Below, piece by piece: positions 55,091-64,000 of a DNA stretch of 64,000 bases. Both the position numbers and the translations under genes were made by a program. How positions within the stretch are numbered: the stretch's first letter is position 1; the number at the start of each line of letters is the position of its first letter. Source of the stretch: Pseudophaeomoniella oleicola. Taxonomy: Eukaryota > Ascomycota > Eurotiomycetes > Phaeomoniellales > Phaeomoniellaceae. Where the stretch lies: NCBI GenBank assembly GCA_003868215.1, contig QWDQ01000059.1, positions 6,850-70,849 on the forward strand, given 5' to 3'. The notes beneath the pieces are model-generated. The model worked only from the letters and a program-made list of their open reading frames with translations, ran no database searches and had not been told where the DNA came from.

Positions 55091-56742
55091 ATGGCCGACG
55101 AAAGCAACGAGAAGGCCGTTCCAGGCCAGGAAGCGACTTCTACCACTCCTTCCCATGACGGTGCACTGGAGGAAGGCAGCGTCGCCGCGCCTCAGAAAGG
55201 TGCGGCGTGGATGTACAAATCCCTCAAGCTCGGCCCATGGACCATTCCCGGTTTCGCAACACCCATGTCGCAAGTCGTCCTCGTCTCATTCGTCTGTTTC
55301 CTGTGCCCGGGAATGTACAACGCCGTCAACGGTCTGGGTGCTGCTGGTCAGGTCAAAGCGACCGATATCGATAATGCCACCGTCGCTCTATACTCCGCCT
55401 TCGCTGTCGTTGGTTTCTTCGCTGGCAGTATTGCAAACAAAATCGGTCTGCGCTTGACAATCTCATTCGGTGGTTTCGGATACTTCCTCTACATTTGCTC
55501 CATTCTCTCGTACAACCACAACCAGAATGTTGGTTTCCTCATCTTCGGCGGTACCATTCTGGGTATATGTGCCGGTCTGCTATGGTGTGCTCAAGGCGCC
55601 GTCATGATGAGTTACCCGCACGAAAAAGACAAGGGCCGGGCTGTTGGTTGGTTTTGGATGATCTTCAACCTGGGAGCCGTCATTGGGTCTCTTGTAAGTT
55701 GCACCAATGTGAATCAGACTGACTACGAGCTAACGATCCCTCCTAGATCCCCTTGGGCCAAAACATCCACAGGACCGACGCCGGGCCAGTGAACGATGGA
55801 ACATATATCGCTTTCATCGTTCTGATGGCTGTTGGATTCGTCCTTGCGTGGTGCCTGGTAGATCCCAGCAAGGTCGTTCGTTCGGATGGATCTCACGTCA
55901 TCATCATGAAGCACCCGACGTGGAAGTCTGAGTTCATCGGTCTGTTTGAGACCTTGAAGTCGGATGTCTATATCGTGCTCTTGTTCCCCATGTTCCTTGC
56001 CAGCAACTGGTTCTACACTTACCAATTCAACGGCATGAATGCCGCATATTTCAACACTCGTACCAGGGCCTTGAACGGTGTCCTTTACTACACCATGCAG
56101 ATCGTCGGTGCCTGGGTCTTTGGCTTCTTCCTTGATTTGGGCTTCGCTTCTCGCCCGATGAAGGCTAGATGTGTAATTGTTGTCCTCTTCGTCTTGACAA
56201 TGGTCATCTGGGGAGGTGGTTATGACTTCGAGAAGACATACGACCGTGCCAGCACCTCGGCAGACAGCGGTTTTGTGCCTGTTGACTGGAAGGATGGCAA
56301 GTACATCGGTTTGATGTTCCTCTACATGTTTTACGGCTTCTACGATGCTGCCTGGCAAACAACCGTATACTGGTAAGCGCCTTCCCTCCAATCTGCTCCT
56401 GCCTACTGGCACAAAGCTAATCTACGTGTTTCCTCTTTCAGGCTCATGGGCTCTCTATCAAACAACTCCCGCAAGCTCGCCCACTTTGCCGGTTTCTACA
56501 AGGGTATCCAATCCGCCGGTGCTGCCATCACCTGGCGTATGGATGCCGTCATGGTCTCCTACCTGAGCGAATTTGCATCAGCATGGGGCCTCTGCGCCGC
56601 CGGTCTCCTTTTCGCCGCTCCCGTTGTTTGGTTCAAGGTCAAGGACACCGTCCCACTAGAAGCCGATTTGAAGTTCTCTGACGAGACCGTCGAAGAAGTT
56701 GCACCAACGGCCGTGGCCCACGGTGAGGAACTCAAGGCTTAA
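55091..56742 (+). CDS. UNC93-type membrane transporter; candidate GlcNAc importer
   Basis: A polytopic membrane protein of the UNC93-like (DUF895) branch of the major facilitator superfamily. Exons 55091-55693, 55747-56372 and 56442-56742, total about 509 residues. Joins GAVIGSL/IPLGQN and TVYW/LMGSLSNN are in frame. After a polar N-terminus, helices alternate with short loops, e.g. VVLVSFVCFLCPGMYNAVNGL, YSAFAVVGFFAGSIANKIG and YIAFIVLMAVGFVLAWCLVD. There appear to be 11-12 in all. The C-terminus is acidic and cytosolic. Its place next to the deacetylase and kinase fits the slot of the GlcNAc transporter NGT1, an MFS protein in known clusters. That role is inferred from context, not from a diagnostic motif. 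Confidence 0.85.
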
Positions 56743-57298
56743 ATTAATTATGAGGAGATCACTGGGCGTATGTGTGTCTGTGTATATGTGTGTGTGTGAA
56801 AGGTGACGAGGTCGTTCACGATACAGTCCCCCTTATTGTCTGTTTTTAAAATTTATCTCCTCCCAAGATAAATCAACTCCTATATAATATATATATACCC
56901 GGCAGAGGGGGAACCTTCCACCTTCCCCTCCCCCCTTTTTCCCATTTGCACCCCTCTCCCAAAAGGAAATAAAAAGACTATATCACCACCAACCTTCCTC
57001 GATTTGAAAAGTGGTCGATCCTGTACATACATCCATACCTTGAGTAATTTACAATCTCCCTCCCACAACACCCCTCTTCATTAAGGCACCAAAAAAAACC
57101 AAAAACCCTGACCTTCTCTCTGCCTGGCTCTCTTCAGGTAATTAGGTAGTTAGTTCTCCTTCGTAGGAAGGACCGACCGACCGACCGATCGACGGACTAT
57201 CAGAACAGATAAATATAATGCTAATTGAAAACAATCTCATCTAATCTGATCTTATCTGATCTGATCTGATCTGTTGCATTTACTTGCACTCGACATAG

Positions 57299-57323
57299 GT
57301 ACCTACCTACCTACCTACCTACC
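57299..57323 (+). repeat. (ACCT)n microsatellite
   Basis: About six tandem ACCT units, part of the window-wide set of TACCTA/AGGTA words. Confidence 0.9.
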
Positions 57324-57567
57324 TTACTTGATACATCCATCCCCCCTTTTCCTCCTTTCCGTTTCTATTCACATGGATTCAATTAGTCAGGTACCTACCT
57401 AGGAGGTAAGTAAGTAGGTGGGTAGGTGGGTAACTAAGTAAGTAATCCATGAGAATTTTCTAGTAATATTAGCAAACTTCTGCGTTTACTAACAGTGTTA
57501 ATTTTGATGTGCTAGCAGACAAGTAAGCAAGCAAGCAAGCAAGCAAACAGGTAATATGTAAAAGGGG

Positions 57568-57568
<1 letters not shown>

Positions 57569-57592
<24 letters not shown>
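57569..57592 (+). repeat. (TA)n microsatellite
   Basis: About eleven to twelve tandem TA units. Confidence 0.9.
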
Positions 57593-57598
<6 letters not shown>

Positions 57599-57976
57599 GG
57601 AAGAAGAGAAGGAAAGGAAAGGAAAGGAAAGGAAAGGGAAAAAGGCAGGAGGTAATTCAAGGAGAAAAGAGGATTAGAAAAAGGAAATTGGTCTTGAATT
57701 TTATACAAGTAAGAAAAGGGGTAATTAATTAATCTCTTTTTTTTTTGATCTATGAATGAGACAGAGTGGCAATGTTGAAGAGTTGATAGAATAAACTCTT
57801 TCTGACCAGCCAGCCGGCTTCAGAGTGTGCACTGCGTGATCATCTCCTTCTCATTTCTTGCTCGCCCATATCTCTGACTTGAGGATGACAGGCAGGTACG
57901 AGCCCCCGGACTCACCGAGCTCTTGTCGTACATGATGACAGCTCGTATCGGTACGCGACACCCAATCGTCCTCCTT

Positions 57977-58711
57977 CTATATTTGAGTTGAAGATGCATA
58001 GCACGTGGGATCTGCGAGGATGGTATACGGCGGATAACCGCAGCAGGTCCACTCGGTCTCTGCGGTCATCAGACAACCGTATGGGTCGAAACAGTTGTTG
58101 CTGCTGCACGGAGATCCAGGGCATCCTGAAATAAACGTGGCACAACAAAATGCTGTATCTTGGTCTGTTTGACAGACGTTAGGGCCACTGCATTGGTTGT
58201 CGGTTGTGCATGGCTCCCCGGGATTGAGCTTAGCAGCAGTAAAACTTGTCGTAGCTTGGGTGGTGGTGGCGCTCAAGGAAGAGTATGTTGGTGAAACGCC
58301 AGACACTGTACTAGAGACTTGGGGGGAGGAAACCGAGGTGCTGGGTGCGGCACTGGACGCCACGAAAGAGGAACTTGATAAGTTGGTTGAGGTCACAAGA
58401 GGTTGCAAGCTGGTTAGGGTTGCACTTAGGCTCGTTGAAGATGATGATGTTGTGTCCTTTGTATTACCGCCTGTTAGTGAACGTATGGACAGCACGACAA
58501 CGAGCCCTACATCTGATCCCGTTGAGTGAGATGATGAGGCGTCGTCTCTTTTGGAGAGACTAGGGACGATGGCGATCACCAGAATCGTAAGGAGAGCTGC
58601 GCACACAATCGCAACGTGCTTGCAATTGATCTCATCCAGAGAGAAGTTCGCAATGGAGAACTTAGTGTTTCTGGAGTCATTGCCGATTTCCTGATAGCCC
58701 CCTTGCGACAT
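57977..58711 (-). CDS. Single-pass membrane protein with Cys-rich domain
   Basis: An unrecognised 244-residue protein. A short N-terminal tail (MSQGGYQEIGN) is followed by one transmembrane helix at about 32-51 (HVAIVCAALLTILVIAIVP). A Ser/Thr-rich stalk of about 110 residues, suitable for O-mannosylation, comes next. A C-terminal domain (about 165-235) holds 14 or so Cys residues: CTTDNQCSGPNVC, FCCATFISGCPGSPCSSNNC, TCCGYPPY. The order of signal-anchor, Ser/Thr stalk and Cys-rich head is reminiscent of wall-stress sensors and surface adhesins, although the topology (head outside, type II) is reversed relative to Wsc proteins. The ATG at 58711 is used; in-frame sequence upstream (EPRNPRSGTYYAGGPN) looks coding, so a spliced 5' exon is possible. 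Confidence 0.75.
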   Translation of the reverse strand: MSQGGYQEIGNDSRNTKFSIANFSLDEINCKHVAIVCAALLTILVIAIVPSLSKRDDASSSHSTGSDVGLVVVLSIRSLTGGNTKDTTSSSSTSLSATLTSLQPLVTSTNLSSSSFVASSAAPSTSVSSPQVSSTVSGVSPTYSSLSATTTQATTSFTAAKLNPGEPCTTDNQCSGPNVCQTDQDTAFCCATFISGCPGSPCSSNNCFDPYGCLMTAETEWTCCGYPPYTILADPTCYASSTQI

Positions 58712-59667
58712 ATTTGGTCCACCTGCATAGTAAGTGCCCGATCTTGGGTTTCGAGGCTCATAGTGATTGGGTTCCGGGCGTATTATAGCTCAAGTGATGG
58801 GTAATGAAGCTTCGCCTTGTCCTGTTGAGTACGCATTGTTCTCAGAGATGGAACTGGCCTTTAAGACGGTGAAGTCCCATCGACTGAAAGAAATCAGGCA
58901 TGCGGACTGGTGGTTACCTTTAGCCCATGTTCGTAGCCTTGTCTAAGGTCATGAGGCAATGCAGACCATTGACAGCACTGCTAAGAATAATACGCCTGAG
59001 TAGGAGTTTCAAGGCAGATTGACAACCTCCTACGCCACCACCAAATCAAGAATTCTTTGCAGCATCAGTGCGAGGCTGTGGCAAGTCATGCAAGCTGCAG
59101 CTGCACCAAAGCTGACAATGAGACTGCGGTAAAGCAGCAGAAGACTGTCTATAGCGAGTAATGCGTCGGGACACAACTACACAACCTAGGCTGTGAGCTA
59201 GGATGCGTGTTAAACAAAGGTCATGAAAGTGCAACTGAAGAGTGATAAGACTCGCCGACTGAGAACGAACGAAAGTACAGAAATGAAAGGTATTGCAATG
59301 GGTGTATTGACATGCATGAGATCAGACCTGGGCTGATTATACGCAGTAGAATAGAAGGGCATTTCGTAAGTAAGACACAGTTCCCCGTACGGACTATCAA
59401 TTTTGCATATCATACGGAATATCATATCGATATTCGTCCCACCTCTAGACGCTCAGCCTTGTGTAACATGCCCAATGATCTGAGTGCCTGGGATCTCTTA
59501 GCTACCTGATACATAAAACTGTCTATTTCCCCGTCTAAATAATGTCAGAGCAAACTCGACCGCTAACCCGGCTTTGGCTACTATCCTGCAGAACCATTTA
59601 GAATCTCACTGCAGGAGTTCTACAATGGCTTGCCCTGAAACCAGTTGCTTGGGTATAGTCGTCACGA
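58712..59667. other. Intergenic, no gene seen
   Basis: About 950 bp, probably holding promoters for the genes on either side. No structure stands out. Confidence 0.5.
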
Positions 59668-60575
59668 TTGATGGAAGTCCTGATGGAAGTTATCGGGCCT
59701 TTAGCGAGTGTGGCTCAACTGATGGGCTACAGTCTGTCTGTTACGAAGAGCCTCTTGAACCTATATCAAGTGGTAAAGGACGGCCGCTCACGTTACCAAG
59801 ACGAAAGGAACAACATTTCTTCATTGCTGAGCATCGTTGCCGGTAAATGCAATTAGTCTCTATCGGACCCAGACACCGAGCTCATCTTGCCATTGTTCGT
59901 AGAGATCACAAAGTCAGCCCACGGTCTGACCACCGTCCTCGAACAAATAAGCCAGTCGAAAGATCTCTGCTCTGTTCTTCATCAAGAACGATACCCTGTC
60001 TCAGGCTTTCACGGACTTGGATAGAAAGAGAGAGCTGCTGCTGCTTCTTCATATATCAGGACAAAACAACCAAATGCTCAGATCTCTCCGAAAACGTATC
60101 GTTACCATGCTGCAAGTAAGGACTGATCGGACCGCCCAGGAGAACAGAGCCGAAGAGCAGGACCTCTACCAAGAAAAGAAAGTCGACGATGCAGACGGCT
60201 TAGATAAATCCGGGATGGAAGTGGTCAAATACAACAAGAAGGTACAGATCCCTCTAGTGAACACGTATACCAACTTTCTTCCTCTGATACTGACTTGGCC
60301 GTAAGCAGGACTCAAATTGCCCCAACACGGACGGAGCTACTGTCAATGGCCATGCACCATCGAACCATGAACCATCAACTCATGCTGGTCTATCCTCTGG
60401 TTATCCCCATGAGCATGACGATTTCCACCTCACGGCTTCTGGAAACACAAACGGCGACGACGGGTTTCAGAGCATTGGAAATGGCCATTCAGCCACGGGG
60501 AGTTATGCCAGAGTTGTTATCACCAACGACAGAAATGGCGCACGCAGCCACAGTAGCATTTTTAATGGCAAATGA
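59668..60575 (+). pseudogene. Degenerate gene with fungal N-terminal (STAND/HeLo-like) domain
   Basis: The plus strand codes a helical domain resembling the N-terminal domain found on fungal STAND/NLR-type and HeLo-like proteins. It opens at MMEVLMEVIGPLASVAQL and continues with KSLLNLYQVVKDGRSRY. The homology-like sequence carries on further downstream (e.g. ELILPLFVEITKSAHGLTTV and DTLSQAFTDLDRKRELLLLL) but not in one uninterrupted frame; at least two breaks are apparent. The last part still looks well formed, with a normal intron near 60242-60305 and a polar, Gly/Asn-rich end finishing near 60575. No nucleotide-binding or repeat domain follows. It is either a recent pseudogene or has local sequence errors. 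Confidence 0.5.
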
Positions 60576-60831
60576 AGATAGGTAGTGCATTGTAAGTGTT
60601 AGTCTAGGATGTGATTCTTACATCAGAGCTCATGAACCACCCATGGACAGTACATGTAACTGCTCTCTTCCTCCGTCCGTCTTAGGAACTGTACACAGAC
60701 TCGTTAAGCCACCTTGGAAAGCAAAGCCTTTCGCTTATTTCGCTCCTACTGGCGTCTTGACCCTTGACCACCAGTCACTAAATTTTCATCATACTGCTGA
60801 TTTCTTGCTGCGCCGTGACTGTATTGCGAAT
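60576..60831. other. Short intergenic region
   Basis: About 250 bp of 3' flank between converging genes; nothing recognisable. Confidence 0.5.
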
Positions 60832-61551
60832 CTATCCCGATTGTTCTGGTCCTCTCCTCCCGCAGCACGAGCATTCGAACCTTGGTTCGTTCCAGCATTC
60901 GTTACAGATGCATGTTGTACATGCGGGTGCGCCACATTTGCAACAGCAAGATACTAGAGTTGTTGTTTGTACTTGTATGTTTGCATCTGTACCTGCGTAG
61001 CCGCCGCTGTCGTCGCTACTGCTGCCACCGTTTCCGTGAATCTGTCGTTGGTGTGTTCCGCCGGTGTGGCTGCAGGTTTCACAGCCGGCGCCGTTGCAGT
61101 ATGAGCACTGGATCCAATTGGCGTCCAACGTGTCGCTGGTTAGATCGAATTTGAGCCAAGTTTGTGCGCCGCCAAGGTCGGTAGAGGCTACACGTTTGTG
61201 GCCTGCGAGTGGTGGAGGTTGCGGTGGTAGATTGTTGCATTGGGGGTAGGATGTTGAGAAATGAGATCTTGGGTTGATAGTGGGATAATACGGGCTTTGG
61301 AACTGGAAGGCTGATGTGGGTTGTTGGTCTTTAACGAGCGATGGTTGGGGTATTGTTGGTACAGAACGGCGGCGTGGCATGGGAAGAATTTGTCGTTGGG
61401 ATATGTTGGGAATATGTGTCATGTGGACATCAGTCTGACCGTTGTTTGCGTCAAACAATTGAGGTGACTGCTGCTGTCGAAGCTGGTACCCGTCCTGTGA
61501 GGAGGACTGTGCAGCAGAGGCACCGTACATGTCTCCATCATCAAAATCCAT
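60832..61551 (-). CDS. Small protein with Cys-rich, zinc-finger-like C-terminus
   Basis: An unrecognised protein of 239 residues from the ATG at 61551 (MDFDDGDMYGA); the frame opens slightly upstream on TTG. The first 130 residues are Gln/Pro-rich and disordered. The rest holds two Cys clusters. The first, WIQCSYCNGAGCETCSHTGG, resembles the CxxCxGxG repeats of DnaJ-type zinc domains. The second, CCCKCGAPACTTCICNECW and CSCCGRRG, has closely spaced CxxC pairs suited to binding one or two zinc ions. About 18 Cys lie in the last 110 residues. No signal peptide is present, so the Cys are more likely metal ligands than disulfides. Confidence 0.7.
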   Translation of the reverse strand: MDFDDGDMYGASAAQSSSQDGYQLRQQQSPQLFDANNGQTDVHMTHIPNISQRQILPMPRRRSVPTIPQPSLVKDQQPTSAFQFQSPYYPTINPRSHFSTSYPQCNNLPPQPPPLAGHKRVASTDLGGAQTWLKFDLTSDTLDANWIQCSYCNGAGCETCSHTGGTHQRQIHGNGGSSSDDSGGYAGTDANIQVQTTTLVSCCCKCGAPACTTCICNECWNEPRFECSCCGRRGPEQSG

Positions 61552-62160
61552 GTTTGTGCATATCAAAGAGAAAGAGTGGATCGTGATATGTTCACTACCA
61601 CAGCGTCATTGATGCATCAGAAAATATGAGCCGACGAGGTAGTAGGTTAAAGGTGAGCTACTTTCGTCTGCAATGCCTTCATTTGATGAGTATTGGGATT
61701 AACGCTGAGCCCCCGACGACTAGATCCGGAATCATTTGTCAAGACTTCTGTACAACCTGACACCAAACCGTTACGAGGGCTCCTGGCACCGGAAGCGCCT
61801 TCCCACCGTGTCAGGTGATGCGGACACATCATGAAAGTTATTGTGACCCTACAATGCAGTATTCAAGACAAGAGTAGAGAATTGACGAAGACTGTATCGT
61901 GAAGGCTTTGGCATCACCCGACAGCAGAACACAAACTACCTGTAGAGAGACCTTCATACAATGACGGCTTGTCGCTTTAGATAGCAGGTACGGTATCATG
62001 TACCTATCGAGCGGTCTGATCTGTTCCCTTATTTTGTGTAATGCATCCCTCACAGATCGCAACTGGTAGATTCCATCAAAGCACGATAGCCCTCGATGAG
62101 TGTATCATCTGCCACGCATTGTACAGTCAAGATCTTGTCATATGCAAAGATACGAAATGC
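61552..62160. other. Intergenic, no gene seen
   Basis: About 600 bp between two minus-strand genes. Only short frames without features. Confidence 0.5.
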
Positions 62161-62730
62161 CTATGAAAGAGATGATAGTACTGTTCTTGCTTCACTCTGA
62201 TCTGGATAATCTGCCAGGATAGCTGCAATCAAGGCAGAATCCAGGTTTGAGAACTCGGTTTCTAGCTGCTCTTGCACCGTAATGCCTTGCGATTCAACAT
62301 GGGATACAGCGCTAGCTGAACCCGGTGTCGGACGGCGTGGTGTTTGAACATAATCAAACAGTGACAAGGTCTCATTTCCTGGCTCTTCAGGAAAATAGTC
62401 TTGCCGCACATCTCTCGTCATGTTCCTTGGATTTTGATTCCGCCTGTTCTTATAGGGAGCCTGCATGTTCCCGTCGACAGCATTCCGTAGCTGGGGACTT
62501 GATGGTTGGGCAGTACTGCTGGCTCCGGCCGTCGACTCTCTTGAAGACATACTCTGCACTCGCCCAACTTGGCCGGTAGTCAAACGCACCTTGATGCCTC
62601 GCGGGTGGTCACCACGAGTGAGAATATCAGCAATATAACCGGTCGTGATGCGTCCAGTAGCCTGATCAGCTTTCAATACAATGTTGACTGCCACACCTGG
62701 CCGTAACTCTGACATCCTGGGAACAGGCAT
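62161..62730 (-). CDS. YwbE (DUF2196) domain protein
   Basis: About 189 residues from the ATG at 62730 (MPVPRMSELRPG). The frame opens earlier on GTG, but upstream sequence resembles a leader with a possible AG acceptor. The N-terminal 60 residues match the YwbE/DUF2196 pattern: ELRPGVAVNIVLKADQATGR, then GYIADILTRGDHPRGIKVRL and GQVGRVQS. In bacteria this is a stand-alone 65-residue protein of unknown role. Here a disordered linker follows, then a C-terminal helix pair (NLDSALIAAILADYPDQSEA, ending TVLSSLS) that looks like a CUE-type ubiquitin-binding segment. The combination would link an RNA- or nucleic-acid-like beta fold to ubiquitin; both functional ideas are inferences. Confidence 0.8.
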   Translation of the reverse strand: MPVPRMSELRPGVAVNIVLKADQATGRITTGYIADILTRGDHPRGIKVRLTTGQVGRVQSMSSRESTAGASSTAQPSSPQLRNAVDGNMQAPYKNRRNQNPRNMTRDVRQDYFPEEPGNETLSLFDYVQTPRRPTPGSASAVSHVESQGITVQEQLETEFSNLDSALIAAILADYPDQSEARTVLSSLS

Positions 62731-64000
62731 TGTGAAAATCACCTCCTGAAAATTTATCGTTGTGAAAATCTTATCGCAGTTTTCTTTGGCGCCCCGAATC
62801 CGCACCCTTCAGGAAGGTGCAGACTCTGCAAGACTTACTCCAAGCTTCAGAGAGGGTAAATGTGGACGATTCACATAGATACTATGCTGAAACATAGATG
62901 CTCTGCTAAGAGTCCGCAGAGACGCAGGGACGGTTTGATAATGGAGCGCGAGATAAAGGAACTCACTTATCACGCGTGAGAAACCGGTAAATTATGTGGT
63001 CAACGGAATTTGATCAGGGACTGATACCACTGGAAATTCAACGAATACGTGCAGTAGAATTAACAATCAATATTCTGACACACCACAGTCAATGAGGTGT
63101 GGTCAGGAAAAGATGGTCAATCGCTTGGCTCGGTTGAGGCTCTTCACTTCTTTAGTGACTTGGCCAAGCATTATCTGAACCCTTTCTCCGGTCATCCATC
63201 ACTTTACTTGCTTGCTATTGCTTCTATCTCTTCTGTCCATCAAAGATGAGATGAGATCAGGCCAGATCAGATCCCGAATCCATGTCTTTTCAAAGGATAG
63301 TCATTACAAGTAATATGTCCAGGAGAACTGCTCTTTTATCGCCGAGCTGTCACTCCTTTCACCGCTCCTACAACTTCGTACGGTAATAGAAAATTCTGAC
63401 CGTAGCGAGTAAGGGGAGTCAACTGCAATAGGTCATCATCACTCCTCATCCTTCTCAGTAACTCTGTCCAACAACAGAGAGCACGAACCCGAATATGACC
63501 TCTCTTTGGATTGGTGTGCGATATGCAGATTATCATTGTACGCTGACAAATTCCAGACGCCGTATATCCGTGTTTCCAGGATGCAATCCTATTCGGTACA
63601 GAATTAGCTGTGGACGGACACCCCTGCTGTTCCCTATTCCAGGTGAAACGCCTACAGTAATCTGATCTGAAGAATCTAGGGACCCTTAATCCTCCAGCTC
63701 GTTACGAAACAGGCTCTACTATGATAGTACAACACCAGAGATCCAGATCCAATCTAGATCAACCCTTGCAAGTCCCGAGAGTACCAGGAATTTAAATTAG
63801 AAGAAGCCGGCAATCTCTGTTTGATCCGAGGATTTTTCAGCCTGAAATCTGCTATTCACCCTATTACTGGAGACATCAAGGATGCGCCAGCTGAATTGTG
63901 TACTACGGCGCGGGTGTGGAGTATGTGTGACAGGGATATATAAAGCCGATGAATGTATAACGATAAGATATATCCGGAGTTTCTACAATATATCCGCAAA
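62731..64000. other. Intergenic, no gene seen to window end
   Basis: About 1.3 kb without a supportable gene. A TGGTCA/TGACCA-containing stretch and a GATGAGATGAGATCAGGCCAGATCAGATC repeat-like section lie near 63100-63275, and GATATATCCG/ATATATCCG words recur at the very end (63966-63996). Confidence 0.5.

Larger units (their letters stand above)
56743..57976. other. Intergenic with dense microsatellites
   Basis: Noncoding DNA with TG repeats (56770-56797), GACC/GATC runs (57170-57190 and 57235-57272), an ACCT tetranucleotide run (57299-57323), AAGC runs (57524-57545), a TA run (57569-57592) and a GGAAA run (57610-57637). It is the 3' flank of the transporter and of the gene at 58 kb. Confidence 0.7.

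Noticed and set aside
55723-56412. 229-codon minus-strand open frame
   Set aside because: Antisense to the transporter's second exon and crossing its introns; no motif.
1-64000. tRNA, rRNA, CRISPR and transposon or retroelement remains
   Set aside because: No cloverleaf-like tRNA with a convincing T-loop, no rRNA, no CRISPR-like array and no transposase or reverse transcriptase motifs were seen by eye; a covariance-model and repeat-library scan would be needed to exclude small ones.

Overview
The window is nuclear DNA from a filamentous ascomycete (Pezizomycotina). Genes are dense and lie on both strands. Introns are short (about 52-85 nt) with GT donors, CTAAC/CTGAC-like branch sites and AG acceptors. 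The products are fungal families: mitochondrial Hsp70, the SIN protein Cdc14, GGPP synthase, an NDT80-like factor and a GH3-GNAT N-acetylglucosaminidase. Class and genus cannot be read safely from sequence alone. Intergenic DNA is full of short microsatellites and of TACCTAGGTA- and TACTACGTAGTA-type palindromes.

Layout. 0.6-2.8 kb (-): mitochondrial Hsp70 with three short introns. 3.5-6.6 kb (+): DUF2415 WD40-type protein. 7.9-10.2 kb (-): unrecognised protein. 10.6-12.6 kb (-): NDT80/PhoG-family transcription factor resembling RON1. 15.5-18.5 kb (-): intracellular GH3 beta-N-acetylglucosaminidase fused to a GNAT domain. 19.8-21.0 kb (+): glucosamine-6-phosphate deaminase. 22.0-23.5 kb (-) and 25.0-26.6 kb (+): a divergent betaine aldehyde dehydrogenase and choline oxidase pair. 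27.6-34 kb (all -): a hypothetical protein, a coiled-coil protein, a short-chain dehydrogenase and Cdc14. 35.0-36.2 kb (+): GGPP synthase. 37.4-39.0 kb (+): a single-pass membrane protein. 39.5-41.2 kb: a small + strand gene lying between two - strand pieces that look like DUF7580. 42.4-44.4 kb (-): a large disordered protein. 44.5-49.3 kb: gene-poor. 49.3-50.9 kb (+): hexokinase-like GlcNAc kinase. 51.6-53.0 kb (-): GlcNAc-6-phosphate deacetylase. 55.1-56.7 kb (+): UNC93-type transporter. 58-62.7 kb: a Cys-rich membrane protein, a degenerate gene with a fungal N-terminal (STAND/HeLo-like) domain, a Cys-rich zinc-finger-like protein and a YwbE-domain protein. 62.7-64 kb: nothing recognisable.

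The unifying theme is the fungal N-acetylglucosamine (GlcNAc) catabolic cluster, described in Trichoderma reesei under the NDT80-like regulator RON1. Regulator, GH3 glycosidase and deaminase sit at 10.6-21 kb. Kinase, deacetylase and a candidate importer sit at 49.3-56.7 kb, with about 28 kb of other genes between the two blocks. Together they would release GlcNAc, phosphorylate it, deacetylate it and deaminate it to fructose-6-phosphate. A second pathway unit, choline to glycine betaine, lies in the gap.
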